Assembly: GCA_024653795.1 (NCBI GenBank)
Contig: JANLHY010000264.1
Location: forward strand, 1-7,751
Direction of reading: 5' to 3'
Length of the DNA stretch: 7,751 bases
From: Candidatus Brocadiaceae bacterium
Lineage (GTDB): Bacteria > Planctomycetota > Brocadiia > Brocadiales > Brocadiaceae
In this document: positions 5,490-7,751 of the stretch, piece after piece
Numbering within the stretch: the stretch's first letter is position 1
Layout: the number at the start of each line of letters is the position of its first letter
Made by a program: the position numbers and the translations under genes
Notes under the pieces: model-generated
The model's database searches: none
What the model saw: the letters and a program-made list of their open reading frames with translations, nothing else
What the model was told of the DNA's origin: nothing

Positions 5490-6677
5490 ATGAGAAGAAT
5501 GCACATACAGAATGTAGAACCGGGTATGATGTTAGGTAAGACTCTTTATGGAGATAATTACGAGGTATTATTAAACACGGGGGTAGTATTAACTGAGGAT
5601 TATATTAACAGATTGAAAAACAGAGGATTTATCAAAGTTTATATCGACGATGAGGAAACTGCGGATGTTGTCATTAAGGATCCAATATCTGATAAAATCC
5701 GTATTATGGCTACGAAAGACATTCTTAAGACATACGAATTAACACAGTCGGCAATAGTAAATATAGAAGCAGATACTGCCGAATCCATTATCAAAAGTAT
5801 TAATACGCCTAAGATCAAAAACGCTTTTCAAGAGAGTCAACCATTTAAACAAATGTGTAAAGATATTAATTCTTTTGTTGATGAACTAATGAATGAGAAT
5901 ATTTTGTCAGGGCTAAATTCGATTAGGAGTTTTGATAATTATACCTTTGAACATTCTGTTGATACGGCAGTATTATCAATAATTATAGCAAAAAAATTAT
6001 TTTTTAATAAAGACAAACTGAGGCAAATTGCCATTGGCGAGTTTCTTCACGATATTGGAAAGATTTTCATCGACGAAAAGATTATTAATAAACCAGGCAA
6101 ATTAACGGCAGAGGAATATGAGCAAGTAAAGCAACACCCCGCCTATGGATATGAGTTGCTCAAGGATATTGATAATATAGGAGAGGCTTCAAGGCATATT
6201 CCTTATCAACACCACGAGAGACAGGACGGCAAAGGTTACCCCCGGGGTTTGAGAGGCAACAATAAAATTGATGATAGCAGCAGCGTTGGTTATACTGAGC
6301 AGGATAAATTTATTATGATTGCGGAGATCGCAGCAATTGCGGACGTTTACGATGCCTGTATTTCGGACAGGCCGTATCGTAAAGGTTTGTCTCCCGATTT
6401 TGTATATGAACTTATAAAGAGCGGTTCGGGAACACAGTTTAATAGAGAATTAGTAGACTGTTTTCTTGGTGTGATGCCTAAATATCCTGTGGGTTCTGAA
6501 GTTAGAATCAAGAATGGTATATATAAGGATTTTACAGGGGTTGTGATATCTTTAAATATCCAGCAGCTATCTAAACCAAAAGTGAAATTGTTATGTGATG
6601 CTAAAAAGAATAAGATAAAACCTTTCGAAATTGATTTAAGTTCCGATAGCACAATGGATATGGAATGTATTTGTTAA
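5490..6677 (+). CDS. HD-GYP domain protein, probable cyclic di-GMP phosphodiesterase
   Basis: A 395-residue cytoplasmic protein without a membrane segment or receiver domain. HD-GYP enzymes hydrolyse c-di-GMP to pGpG or GMP with a bi- or trinuclear metal centre. Residues 1-60 form the short N-terminal module often found in this group (VEPGMMLGKTLYG). The HD-GYP domain covers about 140-325 and has every signature residue: His155 (FEHSVD), Glu184 and HDIGK (187-191), His216 (QHPAYG), HHER followed by DGKGYP (241-251) and ADVYDA (284-289) with RPYRKG. Residues 330-380 form a small C-terminal beta module (YPVGSEVRI, FTGVVISLN) common behind HD-GYP domains. GAGGA at 5479-5483, 6 nt before the ATG, supports the start. 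No clear promoter is seen, so it may be read from the protease promoter through the 242-bp gap or from a weak one of its own. No GGDEF or EAL partner lies in the window. Confidence 0.92.
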   Translation: MRRMHIQNVEPGMMLGKTLYGDNYEVLLNTGVVLTEDYINRLKNRGFIKVYIDDEETADVVIKDPISDKIRIMATKDILKTYELTQSAIVNIEADTAESIIKSINTPKIKNAFQESQPFKQMCKDINSFVDELMNENILSGLNSIRSFDNYTFEHSVDTAVLSIIIAKKLFFNKDKLRQIAIGEFLHDIGKIFIDEKIINKPGKLTAEEYEQVKQHPAYGYELLKDIDNIGEASRHIPYQHHERQDGKGYPRGLRGNNKIDDSSSVGYTEQDKFIMIAEIAAIADVYDACISDRPYRKGLSPDFVYELIKSGSGTQFNRELVDCFLGVMPKYPVGSEVRIKNGIYKDFTGVVISLNIQQLSKPKVKLLCDAKKNKIKPFEIDLSSDSTMDMECIC

Positions 6678-7751
6678 AGTATTTTTCTGGTCGTCACTTC
6701 AGTTTTCATGGCAGCACCGGTGACCGCCCGGGCTACGTCTTTATGTACCTTCTCATTGAAAACGCTTGGTATAATATAGTCCTCAGATAGATGGTCCTCA
6801 TCGATAGCATTTGCAATGGCGTATGCTGCCGCCATATTCATCTCATCATTGATTGTCGTTGCCCCAATATCTAATGCCCCCCTGAAAAGACCAGGGAAGC
6901 AAAGTACGTTATTGATCTGATTATGATAATCTGACCTGCCTGTAGCAATAATTCTGGCGATACCCTCAATAGAATCAGGCTCAATCTCCGGGGTGGGATT
7001 GGCCATAGCAAACACTATTGAATCCTTATTCATAGTTTTTACCATCTCCTTTGTAATGATATTTGGCGCGGAGACACCGATGAAAACGTCCTTTCCCTTC
7101 ATGGCATCGGCAATTATTCCTTTTTCATTATATGGATTTGTGATTTCTGCTAAAGCATCCTTGTCGGGATTCATGCGGATCTTTCTGCCTTTATAAATAA
7201 TTCCGGCAGTATCGCATACCACTATGTTTTTAGCGCCTGCGTTGAGAAGTATTTTGGCAATTGAAGTTCCTGCAGCGCCGGCGCCACTGATAACGACAGA
7301 AACACTTTCTATCTTTTTCCCAACCACTTTTAGTGCATTAATGAGACCCGCAAGGCAAACTACAGCAGTGCCATGCTGGTCATCGTGAAATACGGGAATC
7401 TTTAAGGCTGCCTTTAATCTTTTTTCGATCTCGAAACAGCGAGGGGCTGAAATATCTTCGAGGTTAATGCCGCCAAAAGTGGGAGCAATGTTTATAACAG
7501 TATTGACTATTTCGTTTACATCCTTGGTGTTTAGCAAAATGGGGAATGCATCAATATTCCCAAACGCCTTGAATAACATGGCCTTGCCTTCCATAACAGG
7601 CATTCCCGCCACAGGACCAATATCGCCCAATCCAAGAACAGCAGTGCCATCAGTAATAACCGCTACGGTATTCTTGATAATGGTATATTCTTTGGCCAGT
7701 TCCGGGCGTTCATGAATGGCCATGCAAACTTTGGCTACGCCGGGTGTATAT
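6674..7751 (-). CDS. Malic enzyme, NAD(P)-dependent (N-terminus beyond the right edge)
   Basis: It decarboxylates malate to pyruvate with reduction of NAD(P), linking the citric acid cycle to pyruvate in the cytoplasm. The visible 358 codons begin at the edge with YTPGVAKVC, which carries the catalytic Tyr, so the ATG at 7723 is internal and the gene continues to the right. Numbering from that Met, the domains are in family order: NTVAVITDGTAVLGLGDIGP (18-37), MEGKA with catalytic Lys47, the metal ligands Glu89/Asp90 (NLEDISAPRCFEIE) and Asp114 (FHDDQHGTA), a Rossmann fold with GAGAAG (147-152), FAMANPTPEI (238-247), and NNVLCFPGLFRGALD (271-285). It ends at a TAA (6676-6674) that overlaps the TAA of the convergent HD-GYP gene. 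No ACT or phosphotransacetylase extension is present at the C-terminus, so it is the short form. NAD or NADP preference cannot be told from this. Confidence 0.93.
   Translation of the reverse strand, partial: YTPGVAKVCMAIHERPELAKEYTIIKNTVAVITDGTAVLGLGDIGPVAGMPVMEGKAMLFKAFGNIDAFPILLNTKDVNEIVNTVINIAPTFGGINLEDISAPRCFEIEKRLKAALKIPVFHDDQHGTAVVCLAGLINALKVVGKKIESVSVVISGAGAAGTSIAKILLNAGAKNIVVCDTAGIIYKGRKIRMNPDKDALAEITNPYNEKGIIADAMKGKDVFIGVSAPNIITKEMVKTMNKDSIVFAMANPTPEIEPDSIEGIARIIATGRSDYHNQINNVLCFPGLFRGALDIGATTINDEMNMAAAYAIANAIDEDHLSEDYIIPSVFNEKVHKDVARAVTGAAMKTEVTTRKIL

Noticed and set aside
5231..5504. Short frames on both strands across the second palindrome (79 codons plus, 74 codons minus)
   Set aside because: They read through the C-rich repeat and the hairpin gap, giving repeat-derived peptides with no known domain; the plus frame begins inside the protease gene.

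Overview
The window holds five recognisable loci, all bacterial, at moderate GC. The protein families alone do not fix the taxon. The long envelope-type S41 protease, the C-rich palindromes and the IS200-like gene start would fit a Planctomycetota genome of the anammox type (Brocadiales), but that is an impression and not a demonstrated assignment.

Layout, left to right. (1) Positions 1-36, minus strand: the first 12 codons of what looks like an IS200/REP-associated (Y1) transposase, followed upstream by about 110 bp with three small perfect hairpins. (2) Positions 249-362: a 114-bp palindromic element with 17-bp perfect terminal inverted repeats. It sits exactly at the point where homology to anhydro-N-acetylmuramic acid kinase (AnmK) begins. 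The anmK reading frame that follows (to 1218) lacks roughly the first 100 residues, so it is called a pseudogene. (3) Positions 1232-1928, minus strand: a BrnT-type toxin gene, its overlapping CopG-type antitoxin gene and, in the same frame just after the antitoxin stop, a 45-codon remnant of a HicB-like ribbon-helix-helix domain. A strong promoter with an overlapping inverted repeat precedes the toxin. (4) Positions 2060-5247, plus strand: a good sigma70-type promoter and a 1002-residue secreted carboxy-terminal processing protease (family S41), with intact Ser/Lys dyad and about 500 extra C-terminal residues of beta-sandwich and SH3-like domains. (5) Positions 5297-5365: a second palindromic element that shares a 16-bp core with the first. 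(6) Positions 5490-6677, plus strand: an HD-GYP protein with a complete metal and c-di-GMP signature. (7) Positions 6674-7751, minus strand: most of a malic enzyme that runs off the right edge. Its stop codon overlaps the HD-GYP stop codon by 4 bp.

The genes do not form one pathway. AnmK would belong to cell wall recycling, the S41 protease to envelope protein processing, the HD-GYP protein to c-di-GMP turnover and malic enzyme to central carbon metabolism. The left 2 kb reads as an accessory, repeat-rich and partly decayed stretch; the right 5.5 kb reads as ordinary chromosome. I do not see a convincing new multi-gene system. The observations most worth a second look are the repeat-edged anmK truncation, the in-frame RHH remnant behind the antitoxin, the two related palindromes next to a transposase start, and the multi-domain tail of the protease.
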